Part shown: positions 17,270-25,634 of the stretch, piece after piece | Position numbering within the stretch: the first letter of the stretch is position 1 | How the letters are laid out: each line of letters begins with the position of its first letter | Source of the DNA: Thermococcus piezophilus | Lineage (GTDB): Archaea; Methanobacteriota_B; Thermococci; Thermococcales; Thermococcaceae | Direction: 5' to 3' | Length of the DNA: 64,000 nt | Assembly (NCBI RefSeq): GCF_001647085.1 | Contig: NZ_CP015520.1 | Location: 1,054,001-1,118,000, forward strand | The notes under the pieces: model-generated | Seen by the model: the letters and a program-made list of their open reading frames with translations, nothing else | Told to the model about the DNA's origin: nothing | Database searches by the model: none | Program-made: the position numbers and the translations under genes

Positions 17270-17650
17270 GTGGAGTTTAGGGATGAGATAATCAAGAACC
17301 TTGAGGGAGAGGGCCTCTGGACGGTTATCACGTTCAAGACTCCCTACGGGCCAGGAGTTACGATGGAAAAGCTAAGCTCGGTCGTTGAGGATGCTGGATG
17401 GAAAGTAACATTCAAGGCCAACTGGTGGACTGCGGATATACCCTACGGCATCATCAGGATGGACCTCGAGAGGGAAGGAAAGGAGAAGATACTGCTCGGC
17501 AAGTGGATACTCAGCGAGGACTGTGCCCTAATCAAAGTGGAGAACTTTGACCTCGAACGCGGAAAGGATGAGTTCTTCCGCATGGTGGACAGCATAACCT
17601 CGACCCTCATCCACGACCCCGTGATAAGGACGATGAGGGAGCAGTACTGA
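17270..17650 (+). CDS. Conserved hypothetical protein
   Basis: A 126-residue soluble alpha/beta protein, with the features RDEIIKNLEGEGLWTVITFKTPYG near the start and a C-terminal helix. I do not recognise a characterised family. It starts at GTG 17270 after GGGGGTGAG and follows the DGGGP synthase by 12 bases, so it is co-transcribed with it. Whether it acts in lipid synthesis is unknown. Confidence 0.75.
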   Translation: MEFRDEIIKNLEGEGLWTVITFKTPYGPGVTMEKLSSVVEDAGWKVTFKANWWTADIPYGIIRMDLEREGKEKILLGKWILSEDCALIKVENFDLERGKDEFFRMVDSITSTLIHDPVIRTMREQY

Positions 17651-17749
17651 GGGGATGTTTTTAATTTTTAACTTTCCTAAGCTTTTTAATCCCTCACCTA
17701 AGACGAGTGGTTTGTAGAAAAAGAGTGAAGGAAATATTGAAAAGCTGAC

Positions 17750-18556
17750 TCACAGCGGCTCGTAGTAGCCTATCTCCGGTTCGTAGATTTCTCCCTCAGC
17801 TAAGAGCTTGGTTATGGCCTCTTCGATGAGCTCCTCGTCGAACTCCTTGGAGAGCTTCTTAACGATGAACTTGTGCGAGAGGGCCTTCTTCTTTTCGTTC
17901 AGCAGGTCGAGGACAGCCTTCTTGGCCTTCTCCAGCTCCGGGCTCTCTTCTGCCTTCTCCTCTAGTTCCTCCACTTCCTCCTCGAAGAGCTCCTCCTCGA
18001 GGTTTCTCTGTTCGAGCATTATGGTGTAGAGCTCGTCTATAGTGAGGAGCATGTCCTCGCTTACACCTTTGTTTTTGGCTATCACCTTGGCCTTCGCTGT
18101 GATGCCGTACTTGTCGTAAATCTCAAAGGCTATTTGGGCCTTCTTTGCGTGCTCGACCTTCTCCTTGAGGGTTTCGAAGCGGTGGAGTATCCATATGTTG
18201 GGGTGGACCGTAGCTATGCCCTCTACGAGTATCTGCTTGTCGTCGCGCCATTCGGCAACCTTGCCGATTATCTGGACGAGGTCACCCTTCTTCACGAGCC
18301 TTATAAAGCGGGTGTCGTCCCTAAACCCGAGAACCCATATCGTCCCTGTTCCGTCGTCTATCTGGAGCTTTCCGTAAGTCTCGTCGTCGCTTATGACTGG
18401 CTCGCGGACGACGGTCGCGACTACCTTAACGCGGTAGACCTTCCTCGCGTCCTTCGTTATCAGATAGTTGGGCTCGAAATCGCCCTCGCTCTTGACGTAG
18501 TATCCCTCTAGGATATCCTTTATATAAACCCTACTCGCTGGGAGGCGCTTCTTCAT
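17750..18556 (-). CDS. rpa32: Replication protein A, RPA32-like subunit
   Basis: A 268-residue subunit of the archaeal heterotrimeric single-stranded DNA-binding protein RPA. It has one OB fold (VKVVATVVREPVISDDETYGKLQIDDGTG, split by strands) and a long acidic helical region (about 190-230) ending in a winged-helix-like C-terminus (ALSHKFIVKKLSKEFDEELIEEAITKLL). ATG 18556 follows GGTGGTC and overlaps the RPA14 stop. It is the last gene of the RPA41-RPA14-RPA32 operon. Confidence 0.93.
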   Translation of the reverse strand: MKKRLPASRVYIKDILEGYYVKSEGDFEPNYLITKDARKVYRVKVVATVVREPVISDDETYGKLQIDDGTGTIWVLGFRDDTRFIRLVKKGDLVQIIGKVAEWRDDKQILVEGIATVHPNIWILHRFETLKEKVEHAKKAQIAFEIYDKYGITAKAKVIAKNKGVSEDMLLTIDELYTIMLEQRNLEEELFEEEVEELEEKAEESPELEKAKKAVLDLLNEKKKALSHKFIVKKLSKEFDEELIEEAITKLLAEGEIYEPEIGYYEPL

Positions 18557-18921
18557 TCTGACCACCACGCGAGCGCGCTCTCAACCTTTGGGAGAACTTT
18601 CCTCTCAAGTTCTCTAATCTCTTCGAGGGCTTCCAAATCGGCCTCGCTGAAGTCCTGTATGACCTCGCCGTAGATGTGAACCCCCTCGTCATTCCTTATG
18701 ACTCTCCCTATGACCCTGACGATTTGACCGTTCTGCGGGAGGACGTTCTCCTCGCTCTCGATAAGTATGACTCCAGTTCCGTCGTCGAGCCAGAAGGTGT
18801 AGTCCATCTTGTCGACCTTGAAGGCCTTTCCCATGAGAGCCACGCGGGTGTCGTCCTCGGTTATTTCTCCTATTTTCCTCTCGACGGCCGGCTTGCGCCG
18901 CCTGTACCTAACCTCCTCCAT
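18553..18921 (-). CDS. rpa14: Replication protein A, RPA14-like subunit
   Basis: The 122-residue small subunit of archaeal RPA, a single OB fold (GEITEDDTRVALMGKAFKVDK...LDDGTGVILIES...GQIVRVIGRVI) followed by a helix used for trimerisation. Its ATG lies immediately beside the RPA41 stop and its own stop overlaps the RPA32 start, so the three subunits are translated in a coupled fashion. In Pyrococcus the trimer supports strand exchange and replication. Confidence 0.93.
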   Translation of the reverse strand: MEEVRYRRRKPAVERKIGEITEDDTRVALMGKAFKVDKMDYTFWLDDGTGVILIESEENVLPQNGQIVRVIGRVIRNDEGVHIYGEVIQDFSEADLEALEEIRELERKVLPKVESALAWWSE

Positions 18922-19986
18922 TCACAGCACCTCCTTGAGGACCTCCTTCAGCTCGGCCCTCACCCGGCTTATCTCCCTTCTGTAGTCCACCTCGTCCCAG
19001 CCGAAGGCCTTCAGTATTAGCCCGAGGAACTTGTCGTCCACCACGTTGCCCCTGACCACTATTTCCCTGCCGAGTAGGTAGTAGTACTCCTCTTCTGCGA
19101 GCTTCTTACTGGCTTCCTTGGCGGTCAAGCCCTCCTCCATGAGCTCCCTCATCCTCTCGGCTATCTCTTCCGGATCCTTTCCGATAAGCTCCGCCGCGTC
19201 GTCCCCAAAGAGAGTTGTCCTGATGTAGCCGGTGGAGTCGTCAAGGCCAAAGTCAATGATGGTTATCTTTATCGGGTGAACCTCGCCGTGCTCGGGGCAC
19301 ACCCAGGTGTCCGTTGCGGGCTCGTAGTCAACCTTTCTCCTGCACTCTGGACAGGCGTCGTAAACGGTAACGCGGTATAGCCTCGCTATAGTTCCGCGAA
19401 CCTCAACGAACCTCTCACCGCCCATCAACTCACCTATATTGACGCGCCTGTAGTTGTAGCTCCTCACATCTTCGAGCGGTGGGATTTCTTCAACGCGCGG
19501 ATCCTCTGGATTGAGTATTATCCTCGTCCTGAAGTTGGCATGGAGTTCTATTCCGGACCTGCCCTCCCTGATGCTCGGGTCTATAATCTTGATTACATCT
19601 CCTGGGTTAAGCTCGTTGTAGTACTTGGCCACTTGACTGTCCCAGAGGACGAGCCTGGCTTTTCCGGTGGAGTCGTAAATTATCACGTTGGCGACCTGGC
19701 CGCTCGAGCCGTCCCTCCGCTGGTACTCCCTCGGCGGGTACTTCCTCAGTATCCTCGCGACTATGTTCACGTTGGTCATCCCGGGAACGAGATCTGCTAT
19801 GTGAAGGAGCTCTTCTCTCCCCTCCAAGTTGATTCCCAACTCTTCGGCGAGCATTAAAGCCGCGGCATGCTCGGAAATTCCCTCGCGGGAAGCTATCTCC
19901 GCTATCTTCTCTTCGATTTCGTCTTTGGAGAGACCCTTCTGCCTCTCTATCATCTCGATGATTTGTTCCTTGGTCAGCACTCCCAT
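18922..19986 (-). CDS. rpa41: Replication protein A, large subunit RPA41
   Basis: A 354-residue large subunit of archaeal RPA. An N-terminal helical region is followed by an OB fold (MTNVNIVARILRKYPPREYQR...VRLVLWDSQ-like core), a second OB fold containing a zinc finger (CPEC...CPEH near 210-235) and a C-terminal OB fold. It binds and protects single-stranded DNA in replication and repair. ATG 19986 follows GGTGAG. A TATA-like GTATTTAAAC on the minus-strand side near 20020-20030 probably drives the operon. Confidence 0.95.
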   Translation of the reverse strand: MGVLTKEQIIEMIERQKGLSKDEIEEKIAEIASREGISEHAAALMLAEELGINLEGREELLHIADLVPGMTNVNIVARILRKYPPREYQRRDGSSGQVANVIIYDSTGKARLVLWDSQVAKYYNELNPGDVIKIIDPSIREGRSGIELHANFRTRIILNPEDPRVEEIPPLEDVRSYNYRRVNIGELMGGERFVEVRGTIARLYRVTVYDACPECRRKVDYEPATDTWVCPEHGEVHPIKITIIDFGLDDSTGYIRTTLFGDDAAELIGKDPEEIAERMRELMEEGLTAKEASKKLAEEEYYYLLGREIVVRGNVVDDKFLGLILKAFGWDEVDYRREISRVRAELKEVLKEVL

Positions 19987-20110
19987 AGAACTCACCTTAA
20001 TGGTAATAATGGGTGCGGGTATTTAAACTTTTCTCTAGGGGCTGAGTTCTTAGAAAAGAGCGTTCTGTTTCTTTTATGGGCAGAAATAAGGGAACTGAAA
20101 GGTTAAGAAA

Positions 20111-20686
20111 TTACTCTTCGCCTTCTGAAGCCGCCTCACCTTTCTCGAGCTTCTCAATTAAATCGCTGTACTCAGCGTGAACCACTTTCTTGAAGGCCTC
20201 CTTGATTATCATTGGATCGTTTTCAGGGAATCCGTAGAGCTCAGCAAATTTGGGCGTTGTTCCGAGGAGCTTTGTCCTCTCGTAGGGTTCGGCATAGATG
20301 AGGCCCATCTCCTGTAGCTTCCTTATGTGCTCGTAGGCCTGGCTCCCGCGGAGCTTCACGAGCCTGCTCTGCTCTATCGGCTGAAGATAAGCTATAAGCG
20401 CTAGCGTTTTCAGCTCGCCCGCCCTCAAATCGGGCCTCGGCATCATGTGGATAACTTTTTGAGAGTACTCCTGCTTCACCTGCATCACGTACTTGTCTCC
20501 GAGAACGCGCACCACTTCGATTGCACTCTTCCGCTCTGCATATTCCGCTGCGATAAGTTCGATGAGCTTTTCGAGATAATCCAGCGACTTTATTCCCAAA
20601 GCTTTGGACAGTTCTTTAACGCTCAGTGGCCGTCCAGAAACGAAGAGGGCTGCTTCAACAAGGGCCTTGTCTTCTATGAGTCCCAT
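20111..20686 (-). CDS. scpB: ScpB, chromosome segregation/condensation protein
   Basis: A 191-residue ScpB homolog, the kleisin-associated tandem winged-helix partner of SMC-ScpA complexes that organise chromosomes. Conserved features are EAALFVSGRPLSVKEL at the start and TLALIAYLQPIEQSRLVKLRG in the second winged helix. ATG 20686 has GGAGGTGG upstream. No scpA is in the window. The acidic tail is not conserved in bacterial ScpB. Confidence 0.9.
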   Translation of the reverse strand: MGLIEDKALVEAALFVSGRPLSVKELSKALGIKSLDYLEKLIELIAAEYAERKSAIEVVRVLGDKYVMQVKQEYSQKVIHMMPRPDLRAGELKTLALIAYLQPIEQSRLVKLRGSQAYEHIRKLQEMGLIYAEPYERTKLLGTTPKFAELYGFPENDPMIIKEAFKKVVHAEYSDLIEKLEKGEAASEGEE

Positions 20687-20728
20687 TATTACCACCTCCT
20701 TGGAAATTTGAACCTCCTCTTATAGGGT

Positions 20729-21770
20729 TTACTCTCCAAGGAGAATCCTCCTGATGGTGCGGTACTTCTTCTCCCAGGCCGCCTCGTCGACCACCACTAA
20801 GAGGGAGCCGTTTCTAACTACGACCATGTCTCTAAGGATCGCCAGGAACTTGACAACTGCAGTGATGCCGTTGTATATCGTTAGATACTCGATGCCGTCT
20901 AGTATTATGACGCCGGTGAGTCCATGCATCTCTGCCTCGCGCAGGTACCTGTTAGAAAGCTCGAGCATTTTGGCCAGGTTCGTGGGGTGAATTGCGTTCT
21001 CCCCCCTCGTGTTGGTGATGAAGTATGTTCTACACGTTTCTGGAGGGGATACATCCCTAACAAAAGCTAAGGCTGGGTATTCCCTAAACATCTCTTTCAT
21101 CTTGCGGTATTCATCACTGGGAATCAGCTTGACTCCGGGCTCGATGTTGGCCTTTACCGGATTCTTCAGCTTGATGAACTCTTCGGAAAGCATATGCAGG
21201 CCATGAAGTATACTAAGAGAACCGTAAGTATGGCCCCTAAAGTGAAGCCTATCGGGGCGAACCAATCCACACCCCTGAGGAAGGGATAATCCATCTCGTG
21301 AAGTCCCATCAGAAGAACCATCCACCCAGCCCTTTTGGCGCTCTTGAAGCTCTCCTCGCTGGCGTGCAGTATGAATAGTCCAAACAGGACAACAAAGAAA
21401 GCGGAGACACCGTAGGGGATGCCCACTATGGAAACCCGGCCCTTACCCAAGGTTACACTGTACATGGCGGCAATCAGGGGGGAGTGGCATATATGAAGGC
21501 GTGTTTGGTATTCCAGCCGAGCTCCTCGGAGAGAAATATTAGTGAGCCGAGAAATAGCACGGAGGAAAACGCAGCTTCGGTGATTGTTATAAGCCGGAGG
21601 ATGCCCAGGGCGTCGGAGACTATGCTGAGAGCCGCGATTATTCAGGCGAGGGACCATACAAAGGCGGACCTTCTTCGGGAGCGGAGGTATACTATGAGAA
21701 GAATCATTGAGACTGTCAGTTTTGCAAGCAGACTGAGTGTCTGGCCAACCAGCAAGAGGGATTTATTCAT
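20729..21770 (-). pseudogene. Broken DUF835 membrane protein gene
   Basis: Read across three frames this is a membrane protein with several N-terminal helices (start ATG 21770 after GGTGAG) joined to a cytoplasmic DUF835 domain (MLSEEFIKLKNPVKANI...GVIILDGIEYLTIYNG...VVVDEAAWEKKYRTIRRIL). DUF835 is frequent in Thermococcales and distantly resembles RecA/KaiC-like domains. The frame is broken by TGA at 21644-21642 (probably a former Trp codon), by a missing base at the G run 21477-21482 and by another near 21195. The DUF835 part alone could still be made from the internal ATG. The gene follows scpB with 42 bases between. Confidence 0.75.
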
Positions 21771-21875
21771 GTTGCTCACCTATGGATGCCCAAGTATATC
21801 TTTGGACTTCAAAGCCTAAAAACTTTAACTTACTATCTAACCACAAAATGGCCGTTGGATGCCTCCGACCGCAAT

Positions 21876-21885
21876 CTTTATAAAC
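21876..21885 (+). promoter_or_regulatory. TATA box of 5S rRNA/tRNA-Asp unit
   Basis: CTTTATAAAC lies about 27 bases before the predicted 5S rRNA 5' end, the expected archaeal spacing. The unit is not linked to 16S/23S genes in this window. Confidence 0.7.
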
Positions 21886-21906
21886 CCATCCCGATAGCTC
21901 AATAGC

Positions 21907-22033
21907 GGTACGGCGGTCATAGCGGTGGGGTTACACCCGGTCTCGTTTCGACCCCGGAAGTTAAGCCCGCCAGCGATCCCGGGTGTACTGCCCTCCGAGA
22001 GGGGGCGGGAAACCGGGGACGCCGCCGGCCACC
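21907..22033 (+). rRNA. 5S ribosomal RNA
   Basis: About 125 bases with the 5S rRNA architecture: terminal stem GGCGG...CCGCC, the loop GTTTCGACCCCGGAAGTTAAGC and the helix CCCTCCGAGAGGGGGCGGG. It closely resembles Thermococcales 5S rRNA. Ends are estimated from the terminal helix and are accurate to a few bases. tRNA-Asp follows after about seven bases. Confidence 0.93.
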
Positions 22034-22039
22034 CAAAGC

Positions 22040-22117
22040 GCCCGGGTGGTGTAGTCAGGCCCATCATACGGGACTGTCACTCCCGTGACTCGGGTTCAAA
22101 TCCCGACCCGGGCGCCA
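22040..22117 (+). tRNA. tRNA-Asp (GTC)
   Basis: A complete cloverleaf with acceptor GCCCGGG paired to CCCGGGC, discriminator G, anticodon GTC in the loop GACTGTCACTC, T arm GGGTTCAAATCCC and encoded CCA. No intron. It is co-transcribed with the 5S rRNA, a common arrangement in Thermococcales. Confidence 0.96.
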
Positions 22118-22188
22118 TCCCAAGTTTCTAAGCATCAAATTTTGTGGCAGTCGGTACTGGGTTTGAAACCTAAGCTCGCCGGGGTAAA

Positions 22189-22197
22189 GTTTTTAAG
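22189..22197 (+). promoter_or_regulatory. TATA box of tRNA-Lys
   Basis: GTTTTTAAG lies about 27 bases before the 5' end of tRNA-Lys. Confidence 0.55.
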
Positions 22198-22223
22198 ATG
22201 TCCCCCTGTTATCCCATCGGGAT

Positions 22224-22301
22224 GGGCCGGTAGCTCAGCCTGGTTAGAGCGCGGGGCTTTTAACCCCGTGGCCGCGGGTTCGAATCCCGTCCGGCCCGCC
22301 A
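22224..22301 (+). tRNA. tRNA-Lys (TTT)
   Basis: Complete cloverleaf with acceptor GGGCCGG paired to CCGGCCC, discriminator G, anticodon loop CTTTTAA (anticodon TTT), T arm GGGTTCGAATCCC and encoded CCA. No intron is present. Confidence 0.96.
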
Positions 22302-22476
22302 TTAGCCCTTTCTGACGAAAGCGCCGCTTTCACTTCGTTCAGGCACCCTTGACGGATAGCGGGAATTTTTGAGTGATTATGATGGCTGAGTTGTGAGAGA
22401 GCGTTCATTAAGTGTTGGTTATGTTTTTGTGGGTTCCTTGTTTGGCTGTTCATCCCCTGCTGGTTCGGAGTTAAGA
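22302..22476. other. Intergenic region downstream of tRNA-Lys, no gene seen
   Basis: The first part of a 387-base gap holds a short inverted repeat GAAAGC-GCC-GCTTTC (22317-22331) just after the tRNA, which may help end transcription. I see no open reading frame of interest and no RNA gene. The rest of the gap carries the hairpin, promoter and operator-like sites listed next. Confidence 0.5.
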
Positions 22477-22495
22477 TGACGCCCGTAGGGCGTCA
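22477..22495. repeat. Perfect 8-bp-stem hairpin TGACGCCC-GTA-GGGCGTCA
   Basis: A perfect inverted repeat with a three-base loop, followed by GTTTTGG. It could be a terminator for a transcript arriving from the left or a protein-binding site; the short T stretch fits a weak terminator. Confidence 0.5.
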
Positions 22496-22583
22496 GTTTT
22501 GGAGGGACTCTGTCAATAGTCCTTATCAATGGGGACCTCAAAATAAACCTGTAGCTTGACAAAGAATGCGACGTTAAAGACCA

Positions 22584-22593
22584 GACTTTATAA
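22584..22593 (+). promoter_or_regulatory. TATA box of the DtxR-type regulator gene
   Basis: ACTTTATAAC precedes the palindrome at 22597-22614 by a few bases, placing transcription start near 22612 and within or at the edge of the palindrome. Confidence 0.5.
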
Positions 22594-22596
22594 CAG

Positions 22597-22614
22597 TTGA
22601 CCAATTTTGGACAA
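22597..22614. promoter_or_regulatory. Near-perfect palindromic operator candidate
   Basis: TTGACCAATTTTGGACAA is an 18-base palindrome with a single mismatched pair, lying between the TATA box and the start of a metal-dependent-type regulator. Its position is that of an autoregulatory operator that would block RNA polymerase. A second, shorter palindrome TTGGGCAACCTAA lies at 22663-22675. Confidence 0.55.
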
Positions 22615-22688
22615 ACTTCGCAAAGGCAAAGTTTGTGAGGAGCGAAAACTACTTAAACATTTTTGGGCAACCTAACGCGGTGAGGGCG

Positions 22689-23126
22689 TTGGAGATAAGC
22701 AAGAGGGAAGAGGAATACCTCGAGACCATGTACATCCTCCACAAGAACAAGGGTGTTATACGCGTCAAGGACATCGCTAAAATGATGAGGGTCAAGCCCC
22801 CAAGCGTCGTCGATGCTCTCAAAAAGCTCAGCGAGAAGGGTCTGGTCGAATATGAGAAGTACGATAGGATTCTTCTGACCGAGAAGGGTAAAGAGGTTGC
22901 CGAACAGACCTATTCAAAACATCTCCTCTTGACTAAGTTCTTCATAGACATCCTCGGCATACCCCCCGAGATAGCGGAGCATGACGCCTGCCAGTTTGAG
23001 CACTATGTGAGCGAGATAACTGTGCAGAGGATAAGGGAGTTTGCCCAGTTCATACAGGAGCAGTGCCCGTACGTGCTCAAGCAGTTCATTAAAGAAAAGC
23101 TGGCAGAGAATGAGGCTCTTGAGTGA
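22689..23126 (+). CDS. DtxR/MntR-family metal-dependent regulator
   Basis: A DtxR/MntR-family repressor of 145 residues. The N-terminal winged helix reads EEEYLETMYILHKNKGVIRV-KDIAKMMRVKPPSVVDALKKL, followed by the metal-binding dimerisation domain (EIAEHDACQFEHYVS...), with His, Cys, Glu and His ligands. TTG 22689 is preferred for GGTGAGG upstream; GTG 22635 in frame is the alternative and would add 18 residues. The gene probably represses itself and metal transport genes in response to Fe or Mn. No transporter is adjacent. Confidence 0.85.
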   Translation: MEISKREEEYLETMYILHKNKGVIRVKDIAKMMRVKPPSVVDALKKLSEKGLVEYEKYDRILLTEKGKEVAEQTYSKHLLLTKFFIDILGIPPEIAEHDACQFEHYVSEITVQRIREFAQFIQEQCPYVLKQFIKEKLAENEALE

Positions 23127-23163
23127 TTCTTCTGCGTACTTTTCAAAAAATATTGTGTGGGGA

Positions 23164-24498
23164 TTAGATGACCCCACCGAGGTATGCGAAGTAGGCTATG
23201 AACACCAGGACGAGGATGTACATAAGCGGGTGGATCTCCTTCCAGCGGCCGCTGAAGACCTTGAGCAGTGTGTAGCTTATGAAGCCCATTCCTATGCCGT
23301 CCGCTATTGAGTAGGTGTAGGGTATAGTTATGAGCACGAGGAACGCCGGGATGGCCTCTGTTGGGTCGCTGAAGTCGACCTCCTTTATGGCGCTGAGCAT
23401 GTAGTAACCCACTATGACCAGCGCTGGAGCGGTGGCGAAGGCTGGAATGGCCTGGGCCAGCGGGGCAATGAAGAGGCCTATGGCTAAGAACAGGAAGCCC
23501 GTAACCAGGGCAGTCATTCCAGTTCTGCCGCCCTCTTCTATCCCCGCTGCACTCTCGATGTATGTTGTGACGGTTGAGGTTCCGAGGACCGCACCGACAG
23601 TTGTGCCGACGGCATCGGTGAGAAGGATCTTTTCTGCATCGGGTATCTTTCCGTCTCTGGTTATGAAACCAGCCTTGGCGCTCAGGCCAGTCACCGTTCC
23701 AAGAGTGTCAAAGAAGTCCACCATGAAGAAGGCAAAGATCACGCCGAGGGCACCAACGTTGAGCAGTCCCTGGAGGTCCATCTTCATGAAGGTGTAGCTT
23801 ATGTCCGGGGTCGAGAATAGTTGCTCGGGCCACGGTGCGGTTCCAGTAATCCAGCCGAGGATGCTGGTGGTTACGATGGAGATGAGCAGAGCGCCCTTGA
23901 TGCGGCGGGCAATAAGAACCGCAGTCAGGAAGAGGCCGAAGAAGAACAGCAGGATCTGCTTGCTCGCCAGTGCGGTGGTGTTCAGGCCTGTGAATTTGAG
24001 CACCCCATCCTGGACGAAAGCTGTGAGAAGGCCTATGTTGTTGAGGCCTATGAGCGTAAGGAAGAGGCCTATTCCAGCACCAACGGCGTACTTCTGGCTG
24101 AGTGGGATTGCGTGGATGATCGCGCTCCTAACTTTCGTGACGCTCAGGATGATGAATATTATACCCTCGACGAAGACAGCGGCTAAAGCCACCTTCCAGT
24201 CGTAGCCCATGCCCAAAACAACGCTGTAGGCGAAGTAAGCGTTGAGGCCCATTCCAGGGGCCAAGGCGAAGGGCTTCTTGGCGTAGAGACCCATGAGAAT
24301 CGTCGCAAAGCCAGCAGCTAAAGCCGTGACGGCGACGAGGGAGTCAAAGGCCTCCTTACCTATGGCATCGCTGAGGATCGCTGGATTAACGAAGAGGATG
24401 TAGGCCATTGTCATGAAGGTCGTAACGCCCGCTAACATCTCAGTCCTCATGTCTGTGCCGTACTTATCAAACTCAAAGTACCTCTCGAACCATCTCAT
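23164..24498 (-). CDS. AzgA-type purine permease (NCS2 family)
   Basis: A 444-residue membrane permease with 12-14 helices, of the AzgA branch of nucleobase transporters, importing adenine, guanine or hypoxanthine by proton symport. Typical motifs are the start RYFEFDKYGTDMRTEMLAGVTTF split over the first helix, GMGLNAYFAYSVV, and the central GTSTVTTYIESAAGIEEGGRTG loop near substrate. ATG 24498 follows GGAGGTGC. A stem-like inverted repeat lies in its promoter (24514-24533). Confidence 0.93.
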   Translation of the reverse strand: MRWFERYFEFDKYGTDMRTEMLAGVTTFMTMAYILFVNPAILSDAIGKEAFDSLVAVTALAAGFATILMGLYAKKPFALAPGMGLNAYFAYSVVLGMGYDWKVALAAVFVEGIIFIILSVTKVRSAIIHAIPLSQKYAVGAGIGLFLTLIGLNNIGLLTAFVQDGVLKFTGLNTTALASKQILLFFFGLFLTAVLIARRIKGALLISIVTTSILGWITGTAPWPEQLFSTPDISYTFMKMDLQGLLNVGALGVIFAFFMVDFFDTLGTVTGLSAKAGFITRDGKIPDAEKILLTDAVGTTVGAVLGTSTVTTYIESAAGIEEGGRTGMTALVTGFLFLAIGLFIAPLAQAIPAFATAPALVIVGYYMLSAIKEVDFSDPTEAIPAFLVLITIPYTYSIADGIGMGFISYTLLKVFSGRWKEIHPLMYILVLVFIAYFAYLGGVI

Positions 24499-24513
24499 GA
24501 GCGCACCTCCTTG

Positions 24514-24533
24514 ATTAGCTGATTTTTGCTAAT
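24514..24533. promoter_or_regulatory. Inverted repeat ATTAGC-N8-GCTAAT in the azgA promoter
   Basis: A perfect 6+6 inverted repeat lies between the putative minus-strand TATA (GCTTTAAAAAAC, about 24541-24552) and the azgA start. This is where a repressor would act; a purine-responsive regulator is a reasonable guess only. Confidence 0.45.
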
Positions 24534-24629
24534 AACTTAGTTTTTTAAAGCTTTTTTTGACAAAAATTTGTAAATAAGAAGTGCAGCTTTTTACTCTGGG
24601 GGACTATAGAAGGATACCAAAAAGAGGGT

Positions 24630-25634
24630 TCATTTGAGAATAGAAAACGAGCGAACCTCCACATCTACCCTTTCTGGCAGATCTTCCACCGAGAATGGAA
24701 GCTCATCAAGGAAACGCTCGGCCAGGATAAGCTCGTCTCCGATTTTAAGCCTGAGCCTTATCCTCCCTGGAAGGAGTTCGTAGTCCACTATCTCCGCCAT
24801 TTTCCCAGGCTTCACGTAAACGCTCTCCGGCCTGAAAAAGACCCGAACCTTTCCATCCCTTTCAACGTCGAAGCACAGTCCGCCTATGCAGGCCTTCCCA
24901 TCCTTGGCCTTCAGCTTAAGGATGTTGCTCAGCCCCAGAAAGCGCGCCACGAACTCGGTCTTGGGCCTGTAGTAAAGCTCCAGCGGCTTTCCAACCTGCT
25001 CCACGTGGCCGACGTTCATGACGGCTATCCGGTCGCTTATCGCCATTGCCTCTTCTTGGTCGTGGGTGACGTAGATGGTCGTTATCCCCAGCTCGCGCTG
25101 GATTCTCTTTATCTCGCTCCGTAACCTCTCTCGGATTTTAGCGTCGAGGTTGCTCAGCGGCTCGTCGAGGAGGAGAACCTCTGGCTCTATGACCAGTGCC
25201 CTTGCCAAAGCCACGCGCTGCTGCTGACCACCGCTCAGCTGCTCCGGATAGCGGTTTTCGAGTTCTTCCAAGCCTACAAGCTCAAGGGCCCACCTAACCT
25301 TCCTCTCGATTTCATCCCGTGGAAGTCTCTTAATCTCCAAGCCAAAAGCGATGTTATCAAAGACCGTCAGGTGAGGAAACAGCGCATAATCCTGGAAGAC
25401 TATGCCTATGTTCCTCTCGTAAGGCGGCAGTTCGTTCACGATATTCCCATTGAAGAGTATCTCTCCCTTATCTGGCTTTTCGAAGCCCGCTATCATCCTC
25501 AACGTGGTCGTCTTTCCACAGCCGCTCGGCCCCAGGAGCGTGAGAAACTCCCCATCCTTTGCCTTGAGGTAACCAATCTCCAGCCTGAAGTTTTCCCAAG
25601 CTTTGATAATATTCTTCAGTTCAACTCTCACCAT
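24630..25634 (-). CDS. ABC transporter ATP-binding protein
   Basis: A 334-residue ABC ATPase of the iron/thiamine/spermidine type. Walker A GPSGCGKTT, signature LSGGQQQR and Walker B VLLLDEPLSNLD are intact, followed by the H-loop in VTHDQEEA and a C-terminal TOBE-like regulatory domain. ATG 25634 overlaps the last codons of the permease gene, so the two are translationally coupled. No periplasmic-type binding protein gene is adjacent. Confidence 0.93.
   Translation of the reverse strand: MVRVELKNIIKAWENFRLEIGYLKAKDGEFLTLLGPSGCGKTTTLRMIAGFEKPDKGEILFNGNIVNELPPYERNIGIVFQDYALFPHLTVFDNIAFGLEIKRLPRDEIERKVRWALELVGLEELENRYPEQLSGGQQQRVALARALVIEPEVLLLDEPLSNLDAKIRERLRSEIKRIQRELGITTIYVTHDQEEAMAISDRIAVMNVGHVEQVGKPLELYYRPKTEFVARFLGLSNILKLKAKDGKACIGGLCFDVERDGKVRVFFRPESVYVKPGKMAEIVDYELLPGRIRLRLKIGDELILAERFLDELPFSVEDLPERVDVEVRSFSILK

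Noticed and set aside
23414-24205. Plus-strand frames inside azgA
   Set aside because: Shadows of the permease; basic, low-complexity composition.
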